From Mycobacterium sp. (GTDB lineage Bacteria; Actinomycetota; Actinomycetes; Mycobacteriales; Mycobacteriaceae): 39,916 nt of DNA. The DNA is taken from NCBI GenBank assembly GCA_011620645.1, contig WOYS01000073.1:1-39916 (forward strand), given 5' to 3'. A program made the translations under genes and the position numbers. Below, piece after piece: positions 20,962 through 32,307 of the stretch (position 1 is its first letter; each line of letters starts with the position of its first letter). Below the pieces are notes generated by a model that saw nothing but the letters and a program-made list of their open reading frames with translations, searched no databases and had not been told where the DNA came from.

Positions 20962-22344
20962 GTGTCTGTTGTTGCAACTGATGCACAAGCTGTATACGGG
21001 GCGGGCGTGCAGCGACTGTTGGCGAGTTACCGCGCCATCCCCCCGACAGCCACTGTGCGGCTGAACAAGCCCACGTCCAATCTCTTCCGGACGCGGGAGC
21101 GCTCCGCTGCCAAAGGACTGGACACCTCCGGGCTGACCGGCGTCATCGCTGTCGATCCCGCAGCACGCACCGCCGATGTCTCGGGCATGTGCACGTATGA
21201 GGATCTGGTCGCCGCGACGCTGCCCCACGGACTGTCCCCGTTGGTGGTCCCGCAACTCAAGACGATCACCCTGGGTGGTGCCGTCACCGGCCTCGGCATC
21301 GAGTCGGCATCGTTCCGCAACGGATTGCCGCACGAGTCGGTGATCGAACTCGACATCCTCACCAGCACCGGCGAAATCGTCACCGCAAGCAGAGAGAGCC
21401 ATTGCGATCTGTTCCAGGCATTCCCGAATTCCTATGGCACCCTTGGCTACGCGGTGCGTCTTCGCATCGAACTGGAACCTGTGGCCCCCTTCGTCTCGCT
21501 GCGCCACCTGCGCTTCGATTCGCTGACCGACATGGTCGCGGCCATGGACCGCATCGTCGAGACACGCGGCCACGAGGGAATGCCGGTGCACTATCTGGAC
21601 GGTGTCGTCTTCAGCGCCCAGGAAAGCTACCTCTGCCTGGGCGTTCAGACCGCGACAGCGGGACCGGTCAGCGATTACACCGGGCGTGACATCTACTACC
21701 GATCCATCCAGCATCCGGCAGGCGAAAAGCATGACCGGCTGACCATTCATGACTACCTGTGGCGCTGGGACACCGATTGGTTCTGGTGTTCAAGAGCATT
21801 CGGCGCCCAGCACCCCGCGGTGCGCCGATTGTGGCCAAGGCGATACCGGCGCAGCAGCTTCTACTGGAAGCTTATCGGCTACGACCAGCGCTTCGGCATC
21901 GCCGACCGGATCGAGAAGCGCAACGGGCGCCCGCCGCGGGAACGCGTCGTCCAGGATGTCGAGGTCCCCATCCAGAACTGCGAACCGTTTCTGCACTGGT
22001 TCCTGGAGAACGTCCCGATCGAGCCGATATGGCTGTGCCCGATGCGATTGCGCGACGAGACAACGTCCTGGCCGCTGTACCCGATGCGGCCGCACCATAC
22101 CTACGTGAACATCGGTTTCTGGTCCTCGGTTCCGGTCGGCCCCACTGCGGGCCATACCAATCGGCTCATCGAGCACAAGGTCACCGAACTCGACGGACAC
22201 AAATCGCTGTACTCGGAATCCTTCTACAGCGCTGATGAATTCGACGCCCTGTACGGCGGCGAGGCCTACAAAACCGCAAAGAAGACCTACGATCCCGGCT
22301 CACGATTGCTCGATCTCTATGCGAAGGCGGTGCAAAACCGATGA
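20962..22344 (+). CDS. FAD-binding oxidoreductase (Rv3719-like)
   Basis: The 460-residue protein has a PCMH-type FAD-binding domain at the N terminus (GVIAVDPAARTADVSGMCTYEDL; LKTITLGGAVTGLGIESAS; PHESVIELDILTSTGE) and a DHCR24-like C-terminal part. It has no signal peptide. It overlaps the following cyclopropane-synthase-like gene by four bases. The same pairing of an FAD reductase with a SAM methylase makes 10-methyl fatty acids such as tuberculostearic acid (the BfaA/BfaB or TmsA/TmsB pairs), so reduction of a methylene-lipid intermediate is a reasonable guess. The actual substrate of this copy is unknown. Confidence 0.85.
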   Translation: MSVVATDAQAVYGAGVQRLLASYRAIPPTATVRLNKPTSNLFRTRERSAAKGLDTSGLTGVIAVDPAARTADVSGMCTYEDLVAATLPHGLSPLVVPQLKTITLGGAVTGLGIESASFRNGLPHESVIELDILTSTGEIVTASRESHCDLFQAFPNSYGTLGYAVRLRIELEPVAPFVSLRHLRFDSLTDMVAAMDRIVETRGHEGMPVHYLDGVVFSAQESYLCLGVQTATAGPVSDYTGRDIYYRSIQHPAGEKHDRLTIHDYLWRWDTDWFWCSRAFGAQHPAVRRLWPRRYRRSSFYWKLIGYDQRFGIADRIEKRNGRPPRERVVQDVEVPIQNCEPFLHWFLENVPIEPIWLCPMRLRDETTSWPLYPMRPHHTYVNIGFWSSVPVGPTAGHTNRLIEHKVTELDGHKSLYSESFYSADEFDALYGGEAYKTAKKTYDPGSRLLDLYAKAVQNR

Positions 22345-23645
22345 CGACATTCAAAGACCACACACACGAGGGCAAACTCAGCCTCGCCGAGGTCCTGGAA
22401 GTCTTTACCTGCGGCAAGCTTCCACTGAAGTTCACCGCCTACGACGGCAGCACATCGGGCCCGGAGGAGGCCGTGTTCGGTCTGTCGCTCATATCGCCAC
22501 GCGGCACCACCTACCTGGCGACCGCACCTGGCGAGCTGGGCCTGGCCCGGGCCTATGTCGCGGGCGATATCGAACCGCTGGGCGTGCATCCCGGCGATCC
22601 GTACGATCTGCTGCGGGCGCTCCCGGACAAGATGGCCATCAAACGCCCGCCCGCACGTGTGCTCGCCAACGTCATCGGTTCGATCGGACTGGACCGCCTC
22701 GTCCCCATCGCACCACCACCGCAGGAAGCATTGCCTCGCTGGCGGCGCTTCGCAGAAGGGCTGCGGCACAGCAAGAAACGGGATGCCGAGGCGATCCATC
22801 ATCACTACGACGTGTCCAACACCTTCTACGAACACGTGCTCGGCCCATCGATGACTTACACCTGCGCGTGCTACCCGGACACACACGCCTCCCTGGAGGA
22901 GGCGCAGGACAACAAGTACCGGCTGGTCTTCGAGAAGCTGCGCCTGCGCCCCGGTGACCGGCTGCTCGATGTGGGCTGCGGCTGGGGCGGCATGGTGCGC
23001 TATGCCGCCCGACACGGCGTACAGGTGCTCGGGGTGACGTTGTCGGCAGAACAGGCGGCATGGGCGCAGCGCGCCATCGCCGACGAGGGGCTCTCCCACC
23101 TCGCCCGGGTACGGCACGGCGACTACCGCGACGTCACCGAGTCCGGCTTCGATGCGGTGTCCTCCATCGGGCTCACCGAGCACATCGGTGTCGCCAACTA
23201 TCCGGCGTATTTCGCTTTCCTGCAGGCGAAGATGCGGACCGGAGCTCTGCTGCTCAACCACTGCATCACCCGGCCCAACAACCGGGCCGGTGCGTCGGCC
23301 AGCTTCTTCATCGACCGCTACGTCTTTCCCGACGGGGAGCTCACCGGCTCCGGACGCATCATCGCCGATGCGCAGGACGTCGGACTGGAATTGCTGCACG
23401 AGGAGAATCTGCGCACGCACTACGCGCTGACGTTACGCGACTGGGGCCGCAATCTGGTCGACCACTGGGATGAGGCCGTCGCCGAGGTCGGGCTGCCCAC
23501 CGCCAGGGTGTGGGGCCTCTATATGGCCGCGTCACGACTGGGGTTCGAGTCCAATGTCGTACAACTGCACCAGGTTCTGGCGGTCAAGCTCGACGGTCGC
23601 GGCCGTGACGGCGGTCTGCCGATGCGGCAGTGGTGGTCGGCCTAG
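22341..23645 (+). CDS. Cyclopropane-fatty-acid synthase-like SAM methyltransferase (Rv3720-like)
   Basis: The 434-residue protein has the CFA-synthase pattern. An N-terminal lipid-associated region includes TTYLATAPGELGLARAYVAGD. Then come HHHYDVSNTFYEHVLGPSMTYTCACY (about residues 153-178, quoted in part) and the SAM-binding loop LLDVGCGWGGM (about 208-218), and later SSIGLTEHIG and SASFFIDRYVFPDGEL. Such enzymes add a methylene or methyl group across an acyl double bond on a phospholipid. ATGA overlap with the FAD oxidoreductase suggests the two work in sequence. It ends within dnaX (four-base convergent overlap). Confidence 0.9.
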   Translation: MTTFKDHTHEGKLSLAEVLEVFTCGKLPLKFTAYDGSTSGPEEAVFGLSLISPRGTTYLATAPGELGLARAYVAGDIEPLGVHPGDPYDLLRALPDKMAIKRPPARVLANVIGSIGLDRLVPIAPPPQEALPRWRRFAEGLRHSKKRDAEAIHHHYDVSNTFYEHVLGPSMTYTCACYPDTHASLEEAQDNKYRLVFEKLRLRPGDRLLDVGCGWGGMVRYAARHGVQVLGVTLSAEQAAWAQRAIADEGLSHLARVRHGDYRDVTESGFDAVSSIGLTEHIGVANYPAYFAFLQAKMRTGALLLNHCITRPNNRAGASASFFIDRYVFPDGELTGSGRIIADAQDVGLELLHEENLRTHYALTLRDWGRNLVDHWDEAVAEVGLPTARVWGLYMAASRLGFESNVVQLHQVLAVKLDGRGRDGGLPMRQWWSA

Positions 23646-25360
23646 CCCCGATCGATACGTTTGGCGCCCAGTTCGGTCTGTAGCAACTCGATGGCCACTT
23701 CCTCGGGATCGCGGCGCACCGTCTCCGAGGTATCGCTGCTGGCCTCGGCGAGCATGCGCTCCTCTTCGACCTGCGGGTCCTGACGCGGGGCGGGCCCGGC
23801 ATCGGAGGGAACCGGATCGCCGTCGTCGGGAACGCACCGGATCTGCCAGTCGACCCCCAGTGCATCCTTGAGCGCTTCCCGGATGACGTCGGTGTTGCGC
23901 TGCTCACTCAGCCGCTTGGCCAGCGGGGGTGCCCGATGGCTGAGCACCAGGGTGTCGCCGTCCAGCGCCCGCACGATCGCATCAGCCAGCATCGCGTTTA
24001 CGGGCTTGCTGCGCGCATTCACTTTCTCCCGCACCGTATCCCACATCGAGCGGACCGCGGCGGCGTCGGGCTGGCCGACCGCGGCGGCGGGCGGCGCAAC
24101 GGGTGCCGGCGCGGTTTCGGGCTCTGGCACCACCTCGGCCGCGGCCTGCGCACGGCTGGCCCGGACGAACTGCTTGGCCGGGGCAGGCCCGGCACCGGGG
24201 ATGGCCATGTCCAGCCGGGCCTCGATCCGCTCGAGGCGTTGCAGCAGAGCTGATTCGGTGTCATGAGCCGAGGGCAGCAGCAGCCGCGCACACACCACTT
24301 CGAGCAGCAGCCGCGGTGCAGTCGCGCCGCGCATCTCACCGAGTCCGGCGTGCACGACCTCCGCATAGCGCGCCAGCGTTGCCGAACCCAGCTTGCCGGT
24401 CTGTTCGCGCATCCGGTCCAGCACACCGTCGGGCGCATCGACCACCCCACGGTCGGCGGCATCCGGGACTGCTTGCAGCACAATGAGATCGCGGAATCGC
24501 TCGAGCAGATCCATGGCGAACCGGCGCGGATCATGTCCGGCGTCGATCACGGCTTCCACCGCGCCGAACAACGCCGCAGCGTCCCCCGCAGCCAGCGCGT
24601 CGACCGCATCGTCGATCAACGCCACATCCGTGGCTCCGAGTAGGGACAACGCCCGCTGGTAGACCACATGGTTGCCGTCCGCTCCGGCAACCAGCTGATC
24701 GAGCACCGAAAGGCTGTCCCGGGGTGAGCCGCCACCGGCACGGATCACCAGCGGATAGACGGCGTCGTCGACGGTCACGCCCTCGTCGCTGCAGATCCGC
24801 TCCAGCAGCGTGCGCATCGTCTTGGGGGCCAGCAGCCGGAACGGATAGTGGTGCGTGCGGGACCGGATGGTGGGCAGCACCTTCTCCGGTTCGGTGGTCG
24901 CGAATACGAAGATCAGGTGGTCCGGCGGCTCCTCGACGATCTTGAGCAGCGCGTTGAAACCCGCGGTGGTCACCATGTGGGCCTCGTCCACGATGAAGAT
25001 GCGGTAGCGCGACTGGGCGGGGGCGTAGAACGCACGGTCGCGTAGTTCGCGGGTGTCATCGACGCCACCATGACTGGCGGCATCGAGTTCGACGACATCG
25101 ATATTGCCCGGGCCGTTGGGCGCCAGCGCCACACACGAATCGCATACACCGCATGGTGTCGGGGTGGGCCCCTGCTCGCAGTTCAGCGAGCGGGCCAGGA
25201 TGCGGGCCGAGGAGGTCTTACCGCAACCGCGCGGCCCGGAGAACAGATAGGCGTGGTTGATACGCCCCGCCGAGAGCGCCGTCGACAGCGGCGCGGTGAC
25301 ATGCTCCTGGCCGACGACCTCGGCGAAGCTTGCGGGTCGGTACTTCCGGTAGAGCGCCAC
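23642..25360 (-). CDS. dnaX: DNA polymerase III subunit gamma/tau
   Basis: DnaX is the clamp-loader ATPase that also holds the polymerase cores together. The 572-residue protein opens with ALYRKYRPASFAEVVGQEHV, then Walker A GPRGCGKTS (about 42-50), a Cys4 zinc module (Cys61, 70, 73, 76), Walker B IFIVDEAHM (about 121-129) and FATTEPEKVLPTIRSR with the SRC-like sensor region. The C-terminal tau part is alanine/proline-rich, ending in a helicase- or polymerase-binding region. The start is GTG. I saw no obvious slippery run for a programmed frameshift, so only full-length tau is predicted. Confidence 0.96.
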   Translation of the reverse strand: MALYRKYRPASFAEVVGQEHVTAPLSTALSAGRINHAYLFSGPRGCGKTSSARILARSLNCEQGPTPTPCGVCDSCVALAPNGPGNIDVVELDAASHGGVDDTRELRDRAFYAPAQSRYRIFIVDEAHMVTTAGFNALLKIVEEPPDHLIFVFATTEPEKVLPTIRSRTHHYPFRLLAPKTMRTLLERICSDEGVTVDDAVYPLVIRAGGGSPRDSLSVLDQLVAGADGNHVVYQRALSLLGATDVALIDDAVDALAAGDAAALFGAVEAVIDAGHDPRRFAMDLLERFRDLIVLQAVPDAADRGVVDAPDGVLDRMREQTGKLGSATLARYAEVVHAGLGEMRGATAPRLLLEVVCARLLLPSAHDTESALLQRLERIEARLDMAIPGAGPAPAKQFVRASRAQAAAEVVPEPETAPAPVAPPAAAVGQPDAAAVRSMWDTVREKVNARSKPVNAMLADAIVRALDGDTLVLSHRAPPLAKRLSEQRNTDVIREALKDALGVDWQIRCVPDDGDPVPSDAGPAPRQDPQVEEERMLAEASSDTSETVRRDPEEVAIELLQTELGAKRIDRG

Positions 25361-25408
25361 GGTCAGCAGGTTACCCAGGATGGCCGACGAGTGGTTATCG
25401 GTACCGGC

Positions 25409-27736
<2,328 letters not shown>

Positions 27737-27819
27737 CACGCCCGACGTCGATCACGTCGACAGTTCGCCCAGTCACCGTCAAACTTGGGAGGATACTTCT
27801 GGTGCTCGGAAGGCGGCGA

Positions 27820-28842
27820 ATGCGCAAGGCCCACGCTCAGAGGTGGCTCACCGCCATGGTCGGTGCCCTTTCTGCCGTCCTGCTGGTCTCCTCCGCCATC
27901 GCTGCCGCGGAGCCCGCGGACCTGTCGGGGGTGGCCGATCAGATCGAACCCTCGGTCGTGCGACTGGACACCGTCGTCGACTATCAGCACGTGATGGGCA
28001 CCGGCACCGGGTTCGTGATCGACCCGGCCGGCCAGGTGCTGACCAATTACCACGTCGTACAGGGTGCCGATGTGATCACGGCCGTGGTGGGCGATGCCGC
28101 GTTCGGCGCCGACATCATCGGCTACGACCGCGGCCGCGATATCGCCGTACTGCAACTGCGCGGCACCAGCAGGTTGCCGAGCGCCGCTATCGGCGACTCG
28201 GGCCGGATCGCGATCGGCGAGCCCGTCATCGCGATCGGCAACGCAAGGGGCAGCACCAGCCCGCTGACCCGGGAGTCGGGCACCGTCACCGCGCTGGGAC
28301 GCACGATCAGCGCCGAGGATGCGCTGACGGGTGCAAGAACCGAGATGACCGGGCTTTTCGCGATCGCCGCACCCGTGCGCGCGGGGGACTCCGGTGGCCC
28401 AGTGGTCAACGGCGCCGGGCAGGTCATCGGCGTGACGACAGCGGCGACGATCAACTTCCAGACCGACCCCGGCGGTGAGGGCTTCGCCATTCCGATCAAT
28501 GACGCGATGGCGGTCGCCAATCAGATCCGGGCCCGCGCCCCGACAGGTACCGTGCACATCGGCCCACCGACCCTGATCGGGGTCGGTGTCCGCACCGGCG
28601 AGCAGAGTGAGGCGTTCCGCGGCGTCATCGTGCACGAGGTGCTGCGCGGCGGACCGGCCGATCTGGCCGGCCTCGCCGACGGTGACGTCATCCTGACCAT
28701 CGACGAGACCCCGATCGAATCCGCGGCCAATCTCACCCAGGTCCTGGATCGCCACTATCCCGGCGACGTCATCGGGTTGACGTGGATCGACCGGGCGGGA
28801 CGGTACCGGACCGGAAAAGCCACCCTGACGGCCGGCGCCTGA
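27820..28842 (+). CDS. Secreted or membrane-anchored S1C (HtrA-like) serine protease with PDZ domain
   Basis: The 340-residue protein has an N-terminal hydrophobic segment (WLTAMVGALSAVLLVSSAIAAA) that acts as a signal peptide or anchor. A trypsin-like domain follows with the full triad: His78 in LTNYHVV, Asp107 in GRDIAVLQL and Ser191 in AGDSGGPVV. It ends in a PDZ domain (about 240-335; VIVHEVLRGGPADLAGLADGDVIL). Such proteases act on misfolded or signalling substrates outside the membrane. The start is uncertain: the ATG at 27820 has a GGAAGG site, and a GTG at 27802 has a stronger GGGAGGA site. Its cleavage targets cannot be predicted. Confidence 0.88.
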   Translation: MRKAHAQRWLTAMVGALSAVLLVSSAIAAAEPADLSGVADQIEPSVVRLDTVVDYQHVMGTGTGFVIDPAGQVLTNYHVVQGADVITAVVGDAAFGADIIGYDRGRDIAVLQLRGTSRLPSAAIGDSGRIAIGEPVIAIGNARGSTSPLTRESGTVTALGRTISAEDALTGARTEMTGLFAIAAPVRAGDSGGPVVNGAGQVIGVTTAATINFQTDPGGEGFAIPINDAMAVANQIRARAPTGTVHIGPPTLIGVGVRTGEQSEAFRGVIVHEVLRGGPADLAGLADGDVILTIDETPIESAANLTQVLDRHYPGDVIGLTWIDRAGRYRTGKATLTAGA

Positions 28843-28857
28843 GCACCCCCCTTCTCG

Positions 28858-29909
28858 TCACCGCACCGGTTGTGGGTTTCCGTCCGCGTCCCAATGCTCG
28901 GCGACCTTCTTGCTGGGCTGCACCCTCGGCGGTTCACCTGGCATTTTCGGGTAGTTCGGCGGGTACGGCAGATCGGCGAGCCCGTTCTCCTCGTCGGCAC
29001 GCACCATCTCCAGCAGCGGTTCCAGTGAGTGCGGTGTCTCGTCGATACCGGCCCATGGGTCATCACGCTGGGCAACCAGCGCGGGGACCGTCACGATCGT
29101 GTAGTCGTCGGGGTCCGCGCCGGCAAGCTCGGCCCAGGTGAGCGGCATCGACACGGTCGCGATGGGTGTCTTGCGGGCCGAGTACGCCGAGGCGAAGGTG
29201 CGATCCCGCGCGTTCTGGTTGTAGTCGATGAACAACCGCTCGCCGCGCTCTTCCTTCCACCAGGACGTGGTGACCGCATCGGGCGCGCGGCGTTCGACCT
29301 CGCGGGCCAGCGCGATCCCGGCCCGGCGCACCTCGATGAAATCCCAGTCCGGCTTGATCCGGACGAACACGTGCACGCCCCGCCCACCCGATGTCTTCGG
29401 ATACCCCACGTAGCCGAGTTCGTCGAGGACCGGTTTCAGCACCTCCACCGCAATCCGGCGGGCGTCGGCGAAGTCCGTACCCGGCTGCGGGTCCAGATCG
29501 ACCCGCAGTTCATCGGGATGGTCGGTGTCCGGGCAGCGCACCGGCCCGGGTGCAGTGCCACCGAGCCCATCTGGGCCGCCCACGCAATAGCAGACGGATG
29601 GGTGATCTTCAGCGCGTCGGCGGTGCGGCCGGATGGGAACGTGACCGTACAGGTCTCCAGATAGTCCGGATGCTTCTGTGGGACCCGCTTCTGGTAGATC
29701 TCCTCGCCGTCGATACCGTCGGGGAAGCGTTGTAGGTGAACCGGCCTGTCCCGCAACAGTTTCACCATCAGGGCGGCGACACTGAGATAGTAGTCGAACA
29801 GCACGCCCTTGGTGCCTTCGGCGCCGAGTTCGGGGAAATACGCTTTGTCGCGGCTCGTCAGCCGTACCGCCACACCGGCGACGTCGACCACTTCGGCCTT
29901 GCTTGCCAT
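28858..29909 (-). pseudogene. polD2: LigD-polymerase-like PolD2 (Rv3730c-like), broken by a one-base frameshift
   Basis: Two frames together encode one archaeo-eukaryotic primase-type polymerase like the LigD PolDom. The first (29909 down to about 29547) gives RLTSRDKAYFP, FPDGIDGEEIYQKR and ITHPSAIAWAAQMGSVALHP. The second continues PVRCPDTDHPDELRVDLDP with the catalytic acids and GGRGVHVFV. Homologues read HPWPVRCPD at the join. Here the codons for P-W-P are one base short between 29546 and 29547 (CACCCGGGCCGG instead of CACCCGTGGCCGG). With the base restored the gene encodes 350 residues, close to the M. tuberculosis protein. This may be true inactivation or a sequencing error in a G/C run. 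PolD2 enzymes work in DNA end repair and are next to ligC elsewhere. Confidence 0.85.
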
Positions 29910-29948
29910 GGACTCCAGTATGTCGGCCTCGATCAGCCCCTCAGATTC

Positions 29949-31199
29949 TCAGGAGGTGAAGCCGGGAATCGGGTACTGCCCGTTCAGGGTGTGCTTGCCG
30001 ACGTCGGCGATCTTGTAGGACACCGGGTCGTGCAGGGTGTGGGTGCGTACGTTGCGCCAGAAGCGGTCGAAACCGTACTTGGGATGTGTTCCGCGCGCCC
30101 CGATCACCTCGAAGATTCTGCTGTTGATGTCGAGGGCGGCGTTGGTGGCCAACGCTTTGACCCCGGAGACCTTCACCATCAGTTCGCCGCGGTCCTCGGG
30201 GGTGAGCGCGTCACCCTTGTCCCACACCGTCTGCAGCAGGTGGGCCGCTTCGCGGGCGGCGGCGTCAGCGCCCTGCAATGCGATGGTGAATTCACCATAG
30301 GCGCGCAGGACGTAGGGATCCTCGGTTGCCTGTTGGACACCGGCCGGTGTCCAGGGCCTGGCCTGGGTACGGGTGTACTCCCGGGCGGCGTCGAGTGCGC
30401 CGTGCGCGATACCCAAATAGACGTTGGCGAAGATCAACTGCACTATGGGCGCGAAGAGGCTGCCGCGCTCGGACTGTATGAAGGCGAGAATGAAGGCGTT
30501 GGGCGCACCCAGCACTTCGTCGGGCTCGACCTTGACGTTGTGGAACTCGGTGGAGCCGCTGTCGGTCTGCCGCATGCCGATGGCGGCCCAGTCGTCGTTG
30601 ACCTGAACGCCGTGCCTGGATGTCGGAATGACGGCCGCGATGATCGCGCCCTGCTGCGGAGAATCGTCCTGGATGACGCCGAATACGAGCAACAGGTCCG
30701 AACCCTTGGCGCCGCTGCAGAAGTGCTTGGTGCCGTTGAGTAGATAGCCGCCGTCCTCGGTCGGGGTGGCGCTGAGCTTCCAGTCCAGCACGTGGCTGTT
30801 GTTTTCGCTGGAGGCATTCCCGGTCCACCAGTCGTTCTGCGCGAGCTGACGGTATAGCCGTTGTTCTTGTTCCTGCGAACCGAACAGTTCGATTATCGGG
30901 GCGTTGCTGAGGTGGTAGCCGAACAGGTGTCCCAAAGATCCATCGGCTGCGGCGATTTCTCGAACGACTTCGATGGCGGTGGGCCAGTCCGCGCCCCACC
31001 CGCCGTATTGGCGTGGGATCAGCAGCGACAGCAGGCCGCTCGCGCGCAGGTCTTCGCGCTCGGCTGTTGCCGAACCCCCGGTGCGATCACGCTCGACGGC
31101 GGTGGCTCGCCACTTCTCGGCGAGCCCACGGGCAACTGCGACGGGATCGTTGTCGGCATCGGCGGGTCGAACGTGCTGCTTCTCAGCGGACAGAGTCAT
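29949..31199 (-). CDS. dszC: Dibenzothiophene monooxygenase DszC
   Basis: DszC oxidises dibenzothiophene to its sulfoxide and sulfone with FMNH2 and O2, the first two steps of the 4S pathway. The 416-residue protein has the acyl-CoA-dehydrogenase fold and agrees almost residue for residue, as I recall it, with the Rhodococcus IGTS8 enzyme: GSLGHLFGYHL, WTGNASSENNSHVLDWK (substrate pocket), NGTKHFCSGAKGSD and the C-terminal YKIADVGKHTLNGQYPIPG. It follows dszB by 10 bases with a GGAAG site. Reduced flavin must come from a reductase (DszD) not found in this window. Specificity beyond DBT-type substrates cannot be told. Confidence 0.93.
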   Translation of the reverse strand: MTLSAEKQHVRPADADNDPVAVARGLAEKWRATAVERDRTGGSATAEREDLRASGLLSLLIPRQYGGWGADWPTAIEVVREIAAADGSLGHLFGYHLSNAPIIELFGSQEQEQRLYRQLAQNDWWTGNASSENNSHVLDWKLSATPTEDGGYLLNGTKHFCSGAKGSDLLLVFGVIQDDSPQQGAIIAAVIPTSRHGVQVNDDWAAIGMRQTDSGSTEFHNVKVEPDEVLGAPNAFILAFIQSERGSLFAPIVQLIFANVYLGIAHGALDAAREYTRTQARPWTPAGVQQATEDPYVLRAYGEFTIALQGADAAAREAAHLLQTVWDKGDALTPEDRGELMVKVSGVKALATNAALDINSRIFEVIGARGTHPKYGFDRFWRNVRTHTLHDPVSYKIADVGKHTLNGQYPIPGFTS

Positions 31200-31209
31200 G
31201 CGGATCTTC

Positions 31210-32307
31210 CTATCGGTGACGGTTGAGGCTGTTATTCAGAAATTCCGGAGCCGCCCACTGATCGAGGGCGACGGGTTCCTGCAGCAACTTGTTGCTGAGC
31301 AGGAATTGCTGTGTGCGATCCAGGAGGGCGACCGCGTCGGAATCCAGGCGCGGAACCAAACGCTGCTGGAAGTCGGCGCCGAATCCGTGGCCGACTGCGT
31401 CGGGGGATACGCCCAGGTTCGCGGCGTGCAGGCGGGTCACCGCATCGCCATGGTCGCGTGCCCACAACCCGGCGTCGACGACCGCGTCGACCAATCGTTG
31501 AACGAGGTCAGGCCGGTCAACGACCAGTTCGCTGCTGACCGTCCACACACTGGCATAGGCATTGCGCTCATCGAGGCCGAGATCCACCACCGGGCGGGCG
31601 CCGGTGCCTTCCAACTCCGCGGCCCAGGGCAACCAACTGAACAGGGCGTCAACCTCACCGCTGTCCAGCACCGCGGCCTGGCCTGCGGCCACATCGGGAA
31701 ACAGGTCTGCCCCCTTGAGGGTCGCGGCCTCTTCCAACTGCTCAGCGGGGACATCGACACCAGGACTGTTGATCGGCACCAGCTCGACGTCGTGCACACC
31801 GAGCTCACCGTGCTCAAGGGTGTGCAACAATGCGCGCGCCTCCCACGAGCCCAGCGCTACCAGCGTCTGCCGCCAGGGATCCAGCTCGAGATAGTCGCCC
31901 AGTTCGCCGCGCAGGATGCGAATCGCCGACGCCGACACTCCTATTCGGCGTCCGGCAAGGTCGGCGGCCACCGTGATCGGGCTGCGATCGCCGACGAAGA
32001 AGCCCTGACGCCCCAGGATCGGGGTGATGCCGAGTAGACGCGTGCGTCCGGGTGCCCGCAACCCCTCGCTGAGCAGTGGCGGGATCTCACCTCCATAACG
32101 GGTGTAGGCAGGCTGGTCGTAGGTAAAGTGGACCGTTCCCTGCTTGCCGCTGAGGATGTCGAGTTCGATGCCGGCGGCGTCGAGGAAGCCCGATTCCCAC
32201 GCCGTGAGCAGCGCGTTGGGTACCGGGCAGTTGCTGTAGGTCAGTGTGTCGAGGATGCCGGAATCAAGTTCTGAACCGGGGTTTCCGGGGCTGAGGCGGC
32301 CTGCCAT
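31210..32307 (-). CDS. dszB: 2'-hydroxybiphenyl-2-sulfinate desulfinase DszB
   Basis: DszB hydrolyses 2'-hydroxybiphenyl-2-sulfinate to 2-hydroxybiphenyl and sulfite, the sulfur-releasing last step of the 4S pathway. The 365-residue protein has the same length as the Rhodococcus enzyme and keeps the catalytic cysteine, Cys27, in [12 protein letters not shown]. Substrate-site segments [15 protein letters not shown] and [13 protein letters not shown] are present. The fold is like periplasmic solute-binding proteins, but there is no signal peptide. Its ATG lies inside the 3' end of dszA (67-base overlap). An AGGA site precedes it. Confidence 0.94.
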   Translation of the reverse strand: MAGRLSPGNPGSELDSGILDTLTYSNCPVPNALLTAWESGFLDAAGIELDILSGKQGTVHFTYDQPAYTRYGGEIPPLLSEGLRAPGRTRLLGITPILGRQGFFVGDRSPITVAADLAGRRIGVSASAIRILRGELGDYLELDPWRQTLVALGSWEARALLHTLEHGELGVHDVELVPINSPGVDVPAEQLEEAATLKGADLFPDVAAGQAAVLDSGEVDALFSWLPWAAELEGTGARPVVDLGLDERNAYASVWTVSSELVVDRPDLVQRLVDAVVDAGLWARDHGDAVTRLHAANLGVSPDAVGHGFGADFQQRLVPRLDSDAVALLDRTQQFLLSNKLLQEPVALDQWAAPEFLNNSLNRHR

